NCBI GenBank assembly: GCA_023416995.1
Contig: JAEZGI010000027.1
Location: forward strand, 186,001-250,000
Direction of reading: 5' to 3'
Length of the DNA stretch: 64,000 bases
From: Bacteroidota bacterium
GTDB taxonomy: Bacteria > Bacteroidota > Bacteroidia > Chitinophagales > Chitinophagaceae
Shown here: piece after piece, positions 52,359 to 60,457 of the stretch
How positions within the stretch are numbered: the first letter of the stretch is position 1
How the letters are laid out: every line of letters begins with the position of its first letter
Notes under the pieces: generated by a model
Databases searched by the model: none
What the model was told of the DNA's origin: nothing
The model's input: the letters and a program-made list of their open reading frames with translations, nothing else
Position numbers and translations under genes: made by a program

Positions 52359-52389
52359 TGAACCGCAAATTTAAAGGCAATTATCTTTG
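52358..52389 (+). promoter_or_regulatory. Candidate promoter of the GH16 gene, overlapping the his promoter
   Basis: TTG (52358-52360) is followed after 21 bp by TATCTTTG (52382-52389). It points away from the his operon, and its -7 box lies within the spacer of the his promoter, so the two polymerases could not bind at the same time. Confidence 0.5.
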
Positions 52390-52396
52390 AATCAAA
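52366..52396 (-). promoter_or_regulatory. Candidate his operon promoter
   Basis: On the minus strand TTTG (52396-52393) is followed after 19 bp by TAAATTTG (52373-52366), a full match to the Bacteroidetes consensus. The box ends 7 bp before the hisL ATG, so the transcript would begin 2-3 nt before the leader peptide. Confidence 0.72.
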
Positions 52397-52446
52397 AAAA
52401 TTAATTACTGATTTACCAAACGGTGAAATTGGTAACTTTCGTCACC

Positions 52447-53250
52447 ATGAGAAGTATGTTGAGATCCCTGCTATTTGTACCGGTCATTGCATTGACCATA
52501 ACGTCCCACGAAAGCTTTGCCCAGAAACGGAAATCACCCTCCAGGCTGGTCTGGAGCGATGAGTTCAGCTATACCGGTTTGCCCGATTCCACGAAATGGA
52601 ATTATGATACCGGGGGACACGGATGGGGAAACAATGAATTACAATTTTACACGCGGGCGCGCAAAGAAAATGCCCGGGTTGAAAACGGTCAGCTGGTTAT
52701 TGAGGCCCACAGGGAACCCTGGGAAGGTAAAGAATACACCTCTGCAAGACTTGTTACCAAGGGCAAAGGTGATTGGAAATATGGACGGATCGAAGTACGT
52801 GCCCGTCTCCCAAAGGGGCTCGGCACCTGGCCGGCCATCTGGATGCTGGGCTCCGCCACACCACTCAAATGGCCGGATGATGGCGAGATCGACATCATGG
52901 AGCATGTAGGTTATAACCAGGGATATATTCATGGTTCGGTTCACACAAAAAAATACAACCATAATATTGGAACACAAAAAACCGATACGGTTTACCTGGC
53001 GGACTGTTCTGAACAATTCCATGTTTACAGTATGGAATGGAACGAAAAGACCTTATCAGTTGCGGTGGATGGTAAAACTTTTTTCACTTTTAATAATGAA
53101 GGCACCGGCAAAGAAGCCTGGCCATTTGATGATAAGTTTTACCTGCTCTTAAATGTAGCCGTTGGAGGAAACTGGGGCGGCGCAAAGGGTGTAGATCGAA
53201 ACATTTACCCGATAAAAATGGAAGTTGATTATGTACGCGTGTATCAATAA
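52447..53250 (+). CDS. Secreted GH16 beta-glucanase (laminarinase-like)
   Basis: The 267-residue enzyme has a signal peptide (RSLLFVPVIALTITSHESFA) and a single GH16 jelly-roll. The catalytic motif is GEIDIMEH with nucleophile Glu147, Asp149 and acid/base Glu152, and the substrate-cleft tryptophans appear in GHGWGNNELQFYT and GTWPAIWMLG. Fold features place it with family 16 laminarinases that cut beta-1,3-glucans. There is no sorting domain or carbohydrate-binding module. I chose ATG 52447; starts at 52423 and 52456 are also possible around the signal peptide. An S9 peptidase gene follows 13 bp later and should be co-transcribed. Confidence 0.93.
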   Translation: MRSMLRSLLFVPVIALTITSHESFAQKRKSPSRLVWSDEFSYTGLPDSTKWNYDTGGHGWGNNELQFYTRARKENARVENGQLVIEAHREPWEGKEYTSARLVTKGKGDWKYGRIEVRARLPKGLGTWPAIWMLGSATPLKWPDDGEIDIMEHVGYNQGYIHGSVHTKKYNHNIGTQKTDTVYLADCSEQFHVYSMEWNEKTLSVAVDGKTFFTFNNEGTGKEAWPFDDKFYLLLNVAVGGNWGGAKGVDRNIYPIKMEVDYVRVYQ

Positions 53251-53263
53251 TAAAAATCAAACT

Positions 53264-55714
53264 ATGACAAAACTGCTTTTCTTCTTTTTACTGTTAACGG
53301 GCATCAGGGTTTTGGCCCAGGATGACCAGGGCTACAAAACACCACCAAAAGATATTCTTGATCTTGTGATGGCAAAACCGACACCCGGTGTAAGCATTGA
53401 TGAAAAAGGTGAATGGTTGCTGATGCTTGAAAGAAGTTCGTTCCCGACTGTTGAAGAACTGGCCCAGCCCGAGTTGCGGATTGCCGGCCTGCGCATCAAC
53501 CCAAATAATTTCGGACCAAGCAGAAGCACCTACACCAGTGGCTTTAACCTTAAAAATATCAGGACCGGACAAGTGCATGAGGTCAAAGGTCTTCCGAAAG
53601 ATCTGCAGGCTGGATCCGTTCAATGGAACCCATCCAATAATAAAATAGCATTTACAAATACTACCAATGATCAGATTCATTTATGGGTTATTGATGTGGC
53701 TACCCAAACTGCAAAACAACTGATCAATGAACCGGTTAATGCGGTTTTAGGAGCACCTTATATGTGGACAGATGACGAACATGTTGTGTTCAAAAGCGTG
53801 GTATCTGCATTGGATAAACAGCCCAAAAAACCATTGGCACCATCCGGACCGGTGATCCAGGAAAGCAAAGGTAAAATGGCGGCCTCACGCACTTACCAGG
53901 ATCTTATCAAATCGCCTTACGATGAAGCCTTGTTTGAATTTTATGCCACTACGCAACTTAAAAAAGTAAACATCCATAGTGGCACTGCTTCAAATCTTGG
54001 TTCAACCGCTATATATGGCAGTTGGAACCTGTCGCCGGATAAAAAATATATGCTGGTGCGTACGATCAGCAAACCTTTCTCCTATCTTTTTCCATGGAGC
54101 GGCTTCCCGCATACCATCAAGGTAATTGACGCTGGTTCCGGCGCGGACCTCAAAACACTTGCGCAAAACCCATCAGCAGAGGGTCAACCTATAGGATTCG
54201 ATGACGTATCAACCTTCCCGCGCTCATTCTCATGGAGAAATGATGAACCCGCAACGATTACTTTTTTACAGGCGCTTGATAAAGGATTGGGAAGAACAAA
54301 TGCACCCTATCGTGATGCGCTGTATGTAACAACACCCACCGGTGATGAGCAACCAAAAGAACTTTTTAAAACCAGGAAACGGTATGGTGGAATTATCTGG
54401 GGCAACAAGGACCTGGCAATTTTTTATGAAAGAATGAGTGCGGACCGGACCATCCGGATGAACCGGCTAAACCCCTCTACGGGAAAGATTGACAGCCTCT
54501 ATGAACGCAGCAGTAATGATCAATACGCTGACATCGGCCGGCCGGTGACCGTAAAAAATCAGTTTGATGAAGAGGTATTGTTTGTAAACAAAGCCGGTGA
54601 GTTGATACTGGAATCGTCAGGCGCGGGGCCCAAAGGTGACATGCCTTTGATACAAAGCTGGAACCTTAAAACCGGCAAAAGAAAATTGCTATGGCAATGT
54701 GATGACGGGTATTACGAGTTTGTGGTAAACTTTATCGACCCTGAAAAACTCGTGTTTGTTACGCGCCGGGAGAGCACCAATGAAACGCCCAATTATTATC
54801 TGCGTGACCTGGGCAAAAAGAAGCCGGCAATAAGCGCCCTCACTACATTCAAAAACCCGTACGCCCAACTGGAGGGAATAACGAAAGAAAAGATCTCATA
54901 CAAACGAGCAGATGGCATCGATCTGACCGCAGAGTTATATCTGCCAAAAGGATACGATAAATCTAAAGATGGCCCTTTACCGGTTTTGATCTGGGCATAT
55001 CCACGTGAGTACAAATCGGCTGCTGATGCGGCGCAGGTTCGTGGCTCCAAATATACCTTCACAAGTATCTCTTCCGGGTCACCACTTTTCTGGGTTACCC
55101 AGGGCTATGCGGTGATGAACAATGCCGAAATGCCAATTGTAGGGGAAGGTGGAAAAGAACCAAATGACAATTTTGTTCCGCAGTTATATCTCAATGCTCA
55201 CGCCGCTATCCAGGCCGTTGCCCAACGTGGTGTTGGCGACAGCAACCGCGTTGCCGTAGGTGGTCATAGTTACGGTGCTTTTATGACGGCTAACCTGCTT
55301 GCACATACGAAATTATTCAAAGCGGGTATCGCAAGAAGCGGTGCATATAATAGAACCCTTACGCCTTTTGGATTTCAGAGTGAAGAAAGAACATACTGGG
55401 AAGCGCCGGAAGTATATAACACCATGTCGCCATTCAGTTATGCAGATAAAATTAAAACACCGTTGTTATTGATTCATGGCGATGCTGATAACAATTCAGG
55501 TACTTTCCCGATCCAGACTGAGCGACTTTTTAACGCTATTAAAGGGCATGGCGGTACGGTTCGCTATGTTTCACTGCCTTACGAAAGTCATGGTTATACC
55601 GGTAAGGAAAACGTGTTGCATATGTTGTGGGAACAGCACCAATGGCTGGAAACCTATGTAAAAAATCCCAGCCAGTCTCCAGGAGCCAAAGGCGATCAGA
55701 AAAAGGCATTTTAA
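53264..55714 (+). CDS. Secreted prolyl oligopeptidase-family serine peptidase (S9)
   Basis: The 816-residue protein has a signal peptide (TKLLFFFLLLTGIRVLAQ), a beta-propeller-like N-terminal region (about residues 40-570) and a C-terminal alpha/beta-hydrolase domain. The triad is Ser in GGHSYGAFMTA, Asp in HGDADNNSG and His in YESHGYTG. The overall form resembles the glutamyl endopeptidase-like branch of S9 rather than acylaminoacyl peptidase, but specificity cannot be read. I chose ATG 53264; the longer frame from 53225 overlaps the GH16 gene and spoils the signal peptide. A strong terminator follows. Confidence 0.92.
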   Translation: MTKLLFFFLLLTGIRVLAQDDQGYKTPPKDILDLVMAKPTPGVSIDEKGEWLLMLERSSFPTVEELAQPELRIAGLRINPNNFGPSRSTYTSGFNLKNIRTGQVHEVKGLPKDLQAGSVQWNPSNNKIAFTNTTNDQIHLWVIDVATQTAKQLINEPVNAVLGAPYMWTDDEHVVFKSVVSALDKQPKKPLAPSGPVIQESKGKMAASRTYQDLIKSPYDEALFEFYATTQLKKVNIHSGTASNLGSTAIYGSWNLSPDKKYMLVRTISKPFSYLFPWSGFPHTIKVIDAGSGADLKTLAQNPSAEGQPIGFDDVSTFPRSFSWRNDEPATITFLQALDKGLGRTNAPYRDALYVTTPTGDEQPKELFKTRKRYGGIIWGNKDLAIFYERMSADRTIRMNRLNPSTGKIDSLYERSSNDQYADIGRPVTVKNQFDEEVLFVNKAGELILESSGAGPKGDMPLIQSWNLKTGKRKLLWQCDDGYYEFVVNFIDPEKLVFVTRRESTNETPNYYLRDLGKKKPAISALTTFKNPYAQLEGITKEKISYKRADGIDLTAELYLPKGYDKSKDGPLPVLIWAYPREYKSAADAAQVRGSKYTFTSISSGSPLFWVTQGYAVMNNAEMPIVGEGGKEPNDNFVPQLYLNAHAAIQAVAQRGVGDSNRVAVGGHSYGAFMTANLLAHTKLFKAGIARSGAYNRTLTPFGFQSEERTYWEAPEVYNTMSPFSYADKIKTPLLLIHGDADNNSGTFPIQTERLFNAIKGHGGTVRYVSLPYESHGYTGKENVLHMLWEQHQWLETYVKNPSQSPGAKGDQKKAF

Positions 55715-55732
55715 AACTGGTTTAAAAAACCG

Positions 55733-55757
55733 ACCCGGCCGCTGGCCGGGTTTTTTT
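55733..55757 (+). terminator. Intrinsic terminator after the S9 peptidase gene
   Basis: ACCCGGCC (55733-55740) pairs with GGCCGGGT (55744-55751) around a 3-nt loop, followed by a run of T's to 55757. It closes the GH16-S9 transcript. Confidence 0.9.
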
Positions 55758-55825
55758 ATACCATCAGTTTTAACAATACCTGTACAACCCGGTGCGGCGA
55801 ATCTGTATCTTAGAAATGCTGAACT

Positions 55826-56230
55826 ATGAAAAAGAAATTTACTTTCACGAGCCTCCTGTTTGTCTGCCTTGCCGCATCGGCGCAGAAACTTGACAGCCTG
55901 TATTTCAACCTCTATACTGATAGTTTAAAAAAAGGCACCTTCAATTATATCAATGTCGACGGCCGTTTTTCTGATGGGCGCTACCAGCCTTTAACTGCAA
56001 AGGAGTTGGTATTCACCTGCGACGCCGGTAAGTTCGAAGGCAACAGCCTTTATCTCGACAGCACTACAAAGGTCGACAAGGTAGTCGTCAAAATCGCATT
56101 GAAATCCGATACAACTATATTCCGTGAGAAAATAATCTATATCAAGAAATCGGCAGACAATGAAAGGCTGAAGACCATGGAAGAAGTAATGCCTTCCAGG
56201 CGGCGAAACAGATCAACCCGTTTTCAATGA
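55826..56230 (+). CDS. Small secreted protein of unknown function
   Basis: The 134-residue protein has a signal peptide (KKKFTFTSLLFVCLAASAQ). The mature part, LDSLYFNLYTDSLKKGTFNYINVDGRFSDGRYQPL and CDAGKFEGNSLYLD, looks like one immunoglobulin-like beta sandwich, and the C-terminus is basic (PSRRRNRSTRFQ). I recognise no named family. A TATCTTAG near -7 box lies at 55806-55813. Its stop codon directly abuts that of the convergent transaldolase gene, with no base between them. Confidence 0.75.
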   Translation: MKKKFTFTSLLFVCLAASAQKLDSLYFNLYTDSLKKGTFNYINVDGRFSDGRYQPLTAKELVFTCDAGKFEGNSLYLDSTTKVDKVVVKIALKSDTTIFREKIIYIKKSADNERLKTMEEVMPSRRRNRSTRFQ

Positions 56231-56878
56231 TTACTTGCGAGCGTCTTCGAGGAATTTTGCAAGCCCGATATCAGTCAAAGGATGTTTCAACAATCCAAGG
56301 ATTGAATCCAACGGACAGGTACAAACATCAGCGCCTGCTTCAGCACATCTTACAATATGAAGACCGTTGCGGATAGATGCAGCAAGAATTTCAGTTTTGA
56401 AACCCTGTAAAGTATAGATCTGTGCAATTTGAGCAATCAGTTCAACACCATCCCAGGTACTGTCATCAATTCTTCCGATAAAAGGAGATACATAAGTGGC
56501 ACCGGCTTTTGCAGCGAGAATTGCCTGGCCGGCAGAAAACACTAAAGTGCAATTGGTACGGATACCGTTGTCAGAAAACCATTTTAAGGCTTTGATACCG
56601 TCTTTGATCATCGGCACCTTTACAACGATGTTTGGATGTATCGCTGCAAGTTTTTTACCTTCTTCAACGATTGCATTGAATTCAGTAGAGATAACCTCTG
56701 CACTCACATCACCATCAACCATTTCACAGATATCAAGATAGTGTTTGGTTACTGCGGCTTCGCCTTTGATGCCTTCTTTGGCCATCAGTGAAGGATTGGT
56801 GGTTACACCATCCAGGATACCGAGTTCATACGCTTCTTTAATCTGGGAAAGATTTGCTGTATCTATAAAAAATTTCAT
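56231..56878 (-). CDS. tal: Transaldolase, small fructose-6-phosphate-aldolase-like type
   Basis: The 215-residue TIM barrel belongs to the TalC/FSA branch. It has MKFFIDTANLSQIKEAYELGILDGVTTNPSLMAKEG (Asp6 and the TTNPSL loop), the Schiff-base lysine in NIVVKVPMIKDGIKAL (Lys about residue 83), and TNCTLVFSAGQAILAAKAG, THVSPFIGR-type segment ATYVSPFIGRIDD. Members in Bacteroidota act mainly as transaldolases in the pentose phosphate pathway; fructose-6-phosphate aldolase activity cannot be excluded. The SRP RNA gene lies 70 bp upstream on the same strand. Confidence 0.93.
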   Translation of the reverse strand: MKFFIDTANLSQIKEAYELGILDGVTTNPSLMAKEGIKGEAAVTKHYLDICEMVDGDVSAEVISTEFNAIVEEGKKLAAIHPNIVVKVPMIKDGIKALKWFSDNGIRTNCTLVFSAGQAILAAKAGATYVSPFIGRIDDSTWDGVELIAQIAQIYTLQGFKTEILAASIRNGLHIVRCAEAGADVCTCPLDSILGLLKHPLTDIGLAKFLEDARK

Positions 56879-56948
56879 GAGTGGAAAAGTTTTAGATTAT
56901 GGTGAATAGAGCTCCGAAAAATTTATATTAACCTTGCGTTTTTTAAAT

Positions 56949-57053
56949 AAAAAAACGGCAGATTACTTACATCGCACCGCTACAACCGCCTACCCTTGCT
57001 GTCTTCCGACCCTGGGGGAGTTCAGCAGGAGCTGGTCGTGTAAGACCTGCCGG
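56949..57053 (-). ncRNA. ffs: Small signal recognition particle RNA (4.5S-like)
   Basis: The minus-strand sequence folds as one long hairpin: CGGCAG (57052-57047) pairs with CTGCCG near the 3' end, and CTTACA pairs with TGTAAG just inside. The apex, around 56993-57015, has the conserved SRP core GGTCGGAAGACAGCA, with GGAA tetraloop and the Ffh-binding internal loop. A run of seven U's (56955-56949) ends the RNA. A TATCTTTG -7 box ends 5-6 nt before the predicted 5' end. Length is about 100 nt, as expected for the bacterial short form, which binds Ffh and targets membrane proteins. Confidence 0.94.
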
Positions 57054-57057
57054 GCGG

Positions 57058-57065
57058 CAAAGATA
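57058..57065 (-). promoter_or_regulatory. SRP RNA promoter -7 box
   Basis: TATCTTTG reads on the minus strand and ends at 57058, about 5-6 nt before the 5' end set by base pairing of the RNA (57052). The region upstream is A/T-rich without a clear TTG at 19-21 bp. Confidence 0.7.
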
Positions 57066-57114
57066 GTGCATAAAAAAGTTTTAAAATAAAAAATCAGAAT
57101 TTTTTACTGTTGAT

Positions 57115-58389
57115 TTATCTCCGGCCAGTTAATGAGTTTACACGGGTGATCCCAATGAGCTGATCATATCTTTCTGCCAATCCACGGTAATACACCAGGA
57201 TGGTGTACTCATTCTCGGTTTCCCAGTAATTGCCTTCTGTAAATTCAAATGATGCCACACGTTTCGGATCACCACGATCGATGGTTACATAACTATAATC
57301 GTAATATCCCTGCTTTAAAAACAAGGTCCTCTCATAAACTCCCTTCTCCACGTTGAACTGCATTTTTGCTGTATCAGACAGGTTGTAATCACTGAGCTTT
57401 CCAAAAAGATAGATGTCGCGGTTGGGCATCACGGTGTTACCAGGTGGCACATAACTAAATCGCACCGTGGCGTAATCAGCCTGCCAGTAAGGATTGATGC
57501 TTTCAGAAGGCTCGATCCTGAACATACCATTCATATCGCGAAAAAAATTAAACTTTTGTTGGCTGCGATCAGCGTCGGGTCGGACAATGATTTCTGTATT
57601 GGATGTAGAATATTTGGCCGATGCTACCCGATCGCTTTGTAATCTGAAACTGCGCAGATCGATCCATCGCCATTCCTTACCCGCAGCAAACACTGCATCG
57701 TTTTCTAGATTATACTCGAGTGTGTTGCGCGAAACAAAGGTTGGCTTGATGTTCTGCACGGCATTGTCCCAGCGGTTGTTCTGCAGGATCACCACCTTCA
57801 CCTGTTGCTGTGGATTCAACACATTTAATCTCTCGCCTATATTGACCCGGAATTGCAACTTTTGATGCGTGCGGAATACCTGGCCGCTGAAAGGTTGCAT
57901 CACCTGGGCCGGTATTGAAGCCAGGTCGGTAACCACCAGCATACGTTTGGTAAAGATCACTTTCGATGTATCCCCATCACGGAAAACCTTAAGGATATAA
58001 TTGCCCGCTTTGCTCGGAACACAATTTCTATCGGGTAAGGTTGCCTGGTAATGTACATAACGGGTAAAGGCTACCGATGATACACGGTAGGTAGTGAGCC
58101 TCACTTGCGAAAAACCCTTTATATAATCGAACTGGCTCAGATTAACCGGCGTCCAGTCTGCATTACAAAGCTGGTAAGTATAGGAATAGTTACTTACAGA
58201 ATTTGTCATATCATCAAAATGCAATTCAAGACGATCAGAACTGTTTAGCGACATCGTTGGAAATGCAAGCTGGTTACCGTATGGATGCAGTTGAACAGTC
58301 TTGATACGTGTGTCATAAACCGCATCTGGTATTTGCGCTGACAATAACTGGAAACCCAACAGGGAAAATGCTATCAAAATATACTTCAT
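57115..58389 (-). CDS. Type IX secretion system plug-like protein (DUF5103)
   Basis: The 424-residue protein has a signal peptide (KYILIAFSLLGFQLLSAQ) and the DUF5103 pattern: VYDTRIKTVQLHPYGNQLAFPTMSLNSSDRLELHFDD, then YQLCNADWTPVNLSQFDYIKGF, and the C-terminal IDRGDPKRVASFEFTEGNYWETENEYTILVYYR (given in parts). In the flavobacterial T9SS a member of this family caps the SprA translocon, so a periplasmic role in type IX secretion is likely. I chose ATG 58389 to place the signal first; 58407 adds six residues. It is divergent from the ABC permease gene. Confidence 0.85.
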   Translation of the reverse strand: MKYILIAFSLLGFQLLSAQIPDAVYDTRIKTVQLHPYGNQLAFPTMSLNSSDRLELHFDDMTNSVSNYSYTYQLCNADWTPVNLSQFDYIKGFSQVRLTTYRVSSVAFTRYVHYQATLPDRNCVPSKAGNYILKVFRDGDTSKVIFTKRMLVVTDLASIPAQVMQPFSGQVFRTHQKLQFRVNIGERLNVLNPQQQVKVVILQNNRWDNAVQNIKPTFVSRNTLEYNLENDAVFAAGKEWRWIDLRSFRLQSDRVASAKYSTSNTEIIVRPDADRSQQKFNFFRDMNGMFRIEPSESINPYWQADYATVRFSYVPPGNTVMPNRDIYLFGKLSDYNLSDTAKMQFNVEKGVYERTLFLKQGYYDYSYVTIDRGDPKRVASFEFTEGNYWETENEYTILVYYRGLAERYDQLIGITRVNSLTGRR

Positions 58390-58426
58390 CACAACAACTA
58401 TAGCCACAAACTACAAACTTTTCAGC

Positions 58427-58434
58427 TATTTTTG
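58427..58434 (+). promoter_or_regulatory. Candidate -7 box that decides the ABC permease start
   Basis: TATTTTTG matches TAnnTTTG and overlaps the alternative TTG start at 58432. Transcription would begin near 58440, so the usable start must lie downstream; TTG 58453 fits. Confidence 0.5.
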
Positions 58435-58452
58435 GACATTAAAGGTCCCCGT

Positions 58453-59685
58453 TTGAATATAGCCAGTTTCATCGCTAATCGTCTTGCATTTAATCATCAG
58501 AAATCATTTTCCCGGTTTGTGATCAGGCTCTCGATTGTTGCCACTATCATCAGTGTAATGGTGATGATCGTTACATTGTCCTTCGCCAGCGGGTTTCAGC
58601 AAACCATCAGTCAAAAGATCTTTAGTTTCTGGGGACATGTAAGGGTGCATAATTATGAAGTTGCACGGGTTGCAATAGCCGAAGAAACACCGGTACTCAA
58701 AAACGATTCTGTTAAAGCACTTGTTAAAACGCATCCGGGGATAAAAACGGTGCAGGTTTTTGCCACCAAAAATGCGGTGATCAAAACTTCAGAATCGATC
58801 GAAATGGTATTGTTTAAAGGCATCGATAAGGATTATGATTTCTCCAATCTTGAACGATTCAAAGTATCAGGAAGATGGATCAATTTTGATGATAGCAGTT
58901 ATAGCCATGAAATCAATTTATCAGAATATACCGCATCCCAACTTGGTCTTAAGCTGAATGACCAGATACTGATATTCTTTTTGCAACCGGATGGAAAACC
59001 GCCGCGTACCAGGAAGCTTACTGTTGTGGGGTTATATAGAACGGGGATCGAAGAATATGATAAACTGATTGCAATCGGCGACCTGGGCCTCATTCAGCGT
59101 TTAAACGATTGGGATAAAAACCAGATCGGTGGTTATGAGATCTTCCTTGATAATTTTGAGGATATGGACGCCGTAAGCGAGGCCATTACACCCGATCTGC
59201 CGATCGGCCTCAAAAGCAGCACCATTCGTGAATTGTATCCAAGTATATTCGACTGGCTATCGTTACAGAACTATACCATCTTTATCGTTTTGGCTATCAT
59301 GATCGCCATTGCTATCCTAAATCTTATTACCTGTTTGTTGATCCTGGTACTCGAAAGAACCAGGATGGTAGGTATATTGAAAGCCATTGGTGCAAAAAAC
59401 TTCACGATACAGAAGATCTTTCTGTATCACGGCGCTATCATTACCCTTACCGGATTATTCTTTGGCAACCTGCTCGGGTTGTTGGTTTGCTGGTTGCAAC
59501 TGAAATATGGTTTTATCAAATTACCCGAAGAAGCTTATTATATATCAGAAGCGGCGGTTAACATTGTCTGGTGGCAGGTGGGGCTTGTAAATATTGCAAC
59601 CTTCATTATTTGTTTTCTGGTGCTGTTGATACCTACCATCATGGTTCGCAAAGTACAGCCCGTAAAAGCTATCCAGTTCAGGTAA
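58453..59685 (+). CDS. ABC transporter permease, LolC/LolE or MacB-like
   Basis: The 410-residue protein has the FtsX/MacB layout: one N-terminal helix (about residues 21-43), a large periplasmic domain (about 45-270) and three C-terminal helices (for example YTIFIVLAIMIAIAILNLITCLLILVLERTRMVG), ending MVRKVQPVKAIQFR. NIASFIANRLAF at the N-terminus and the Glu-Arg-Thr-x-x-x-Gly loop are typical of lipoprotein-release permeases. The ATPase partner is not adjacent. The start is uncertain: no ATG fits, TTG 58432 overlaps a -7 box, and TTG 58453 fits the family's usual start. Confidence 0.88.
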   Translation: MNIASFIANRLAFNHQKSFSRFVIRLSIVATIISVMVMIVTLSFASGFQQTISQKIFSFWGHVRVHNYEVARVAIAEETPVLKNDSVKALVKTHPGIKTVQVFATKNAVIKTSESIEMVLFKGIDKDYDFSNLERFKVSGRWINFDDSSYSHEINLSEYTASQLGLKLNDQILIFFLQPDGKPPRTRKLTVVGLYRTGIEEYDKLIAIGDLGLIQRLNDWDKNQIGGYEIFLDNFEDMDAVSEAITPDLPIGLKSSTIRELYPSIFDWLSLQNYTIFIVLAIMIAIAILNLITCLLILVLERTRMVGILKAIGAKNFTIQKIFLYHGAIITLTGLFFGNLLGLLVCWLQLKYGFIKLPEEAYYISEAAVNIVWWQVGLVNIATFIICFLVLLIPTIMVRKVQPVKAIQFR

Positions 59686-59690
59686 CACCG

Positions 59691-60437
59691 TCACACGGGC
59701 GATGCAAGATAAGAAAGCAATATACCTGTGGCAACAGACGCATTTAGTGATTCGGCTCTGCCCAGCCGCGGGATAGTGATTCGCTCCGTGGCCATTTCCA
59801 TCACCTCCGGACTAATGCCTTTTGACTCGTTCCCGATTACAAGTATGGCCTGTCTGACTGGTTGAAGATCTTTGACCGGCTTACCATCTAAAGCCGCCGC
59901 ATACACTTTATGATCCGGATGCAGCTGAATATATTCAACCAGATTAGTATATGTTACCTCCACCCGCACAACGCTTGTCATAGAAGACTGTACCACTTTA
60001 GGACCAAAGTTATCAGCAGAGCCGGGGCTGCAGATCACGTGGTGAATACCAAACCAGTCCGCGCAACGGATTATCGTGCCGAGATTTCCCGGATCCTGGA
60101 TATTGTCGAGCATCAAAATCAACCCGGCATTGTTTTTAAGATGAAACGATGGTTTCTTAAAAATGCCTGCTACTTCATTAGGAGTTGAGAGAAACGATAT
60201 ACGCTCCAGCTCAGATGCTTTGATAACGGTAAAAGCTGATTCGTTGAATGCACCTGTCAAAGCCGAATGCCTGTCCATCCAGCTTTCTGTTGCATAAATC
60301 TCTACAGGTTCGGCCTCACGCGCAGATAATAATTCATTAACGATCTTTGGCCCTTCTGCAACAAATACTCCCTCATCATCCCTAAATTTTTTCTGGCTTA
60401 AACTTTGGATATATTTGACCTTCGATTTAACCAACAT
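59691..60437 (-). CDS. SpoU/TrmH-family RNA 2'-O-methyltransferase
   Basis: The 248-residue protein has an N-terminal substrate-binding domain (VKYIQSLSQKKFRDDEGVFVAEGPKIVNELL) and the SPOUT knot with motif 1 LDNIQDPGNLGTIIRCADWFG, motif 2 ILVIGNESKGISPEV and motif 3 IPRLGRAESLNASVATGILLSYL. It methylates ribose in rRNA or tRNA; which nucleotide cannot be told. It ends 5 bp from the end of the convergent permease gene and lies 20 bp from divergent tamL. Confidence 0.92.
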   Translation of the reverse strand: MLVKSKVKYIQSLSQKKFRDDEGVFVAEGPKIVNELLSAREAEPVEIYATESWMDRHSALTGAFNESAFTVIKASELERISFLSTPNEVAGIFKKPSFHLKNNAGLILMLDNIQDPGNLGTIIRCADWFGIHHVICSPGSADNFGPKVVQSSMTSVVRVEVTYTNLVEYIQLHPDHKVYAAALDGKPVKDLQPVRQAILVIGNESKGISPEVMEMATERITIPRLGRAESLNASVATGILLSYLASPV

Positions 60438-60457
60438 CGTAGTTTGTTTACAGCTTT

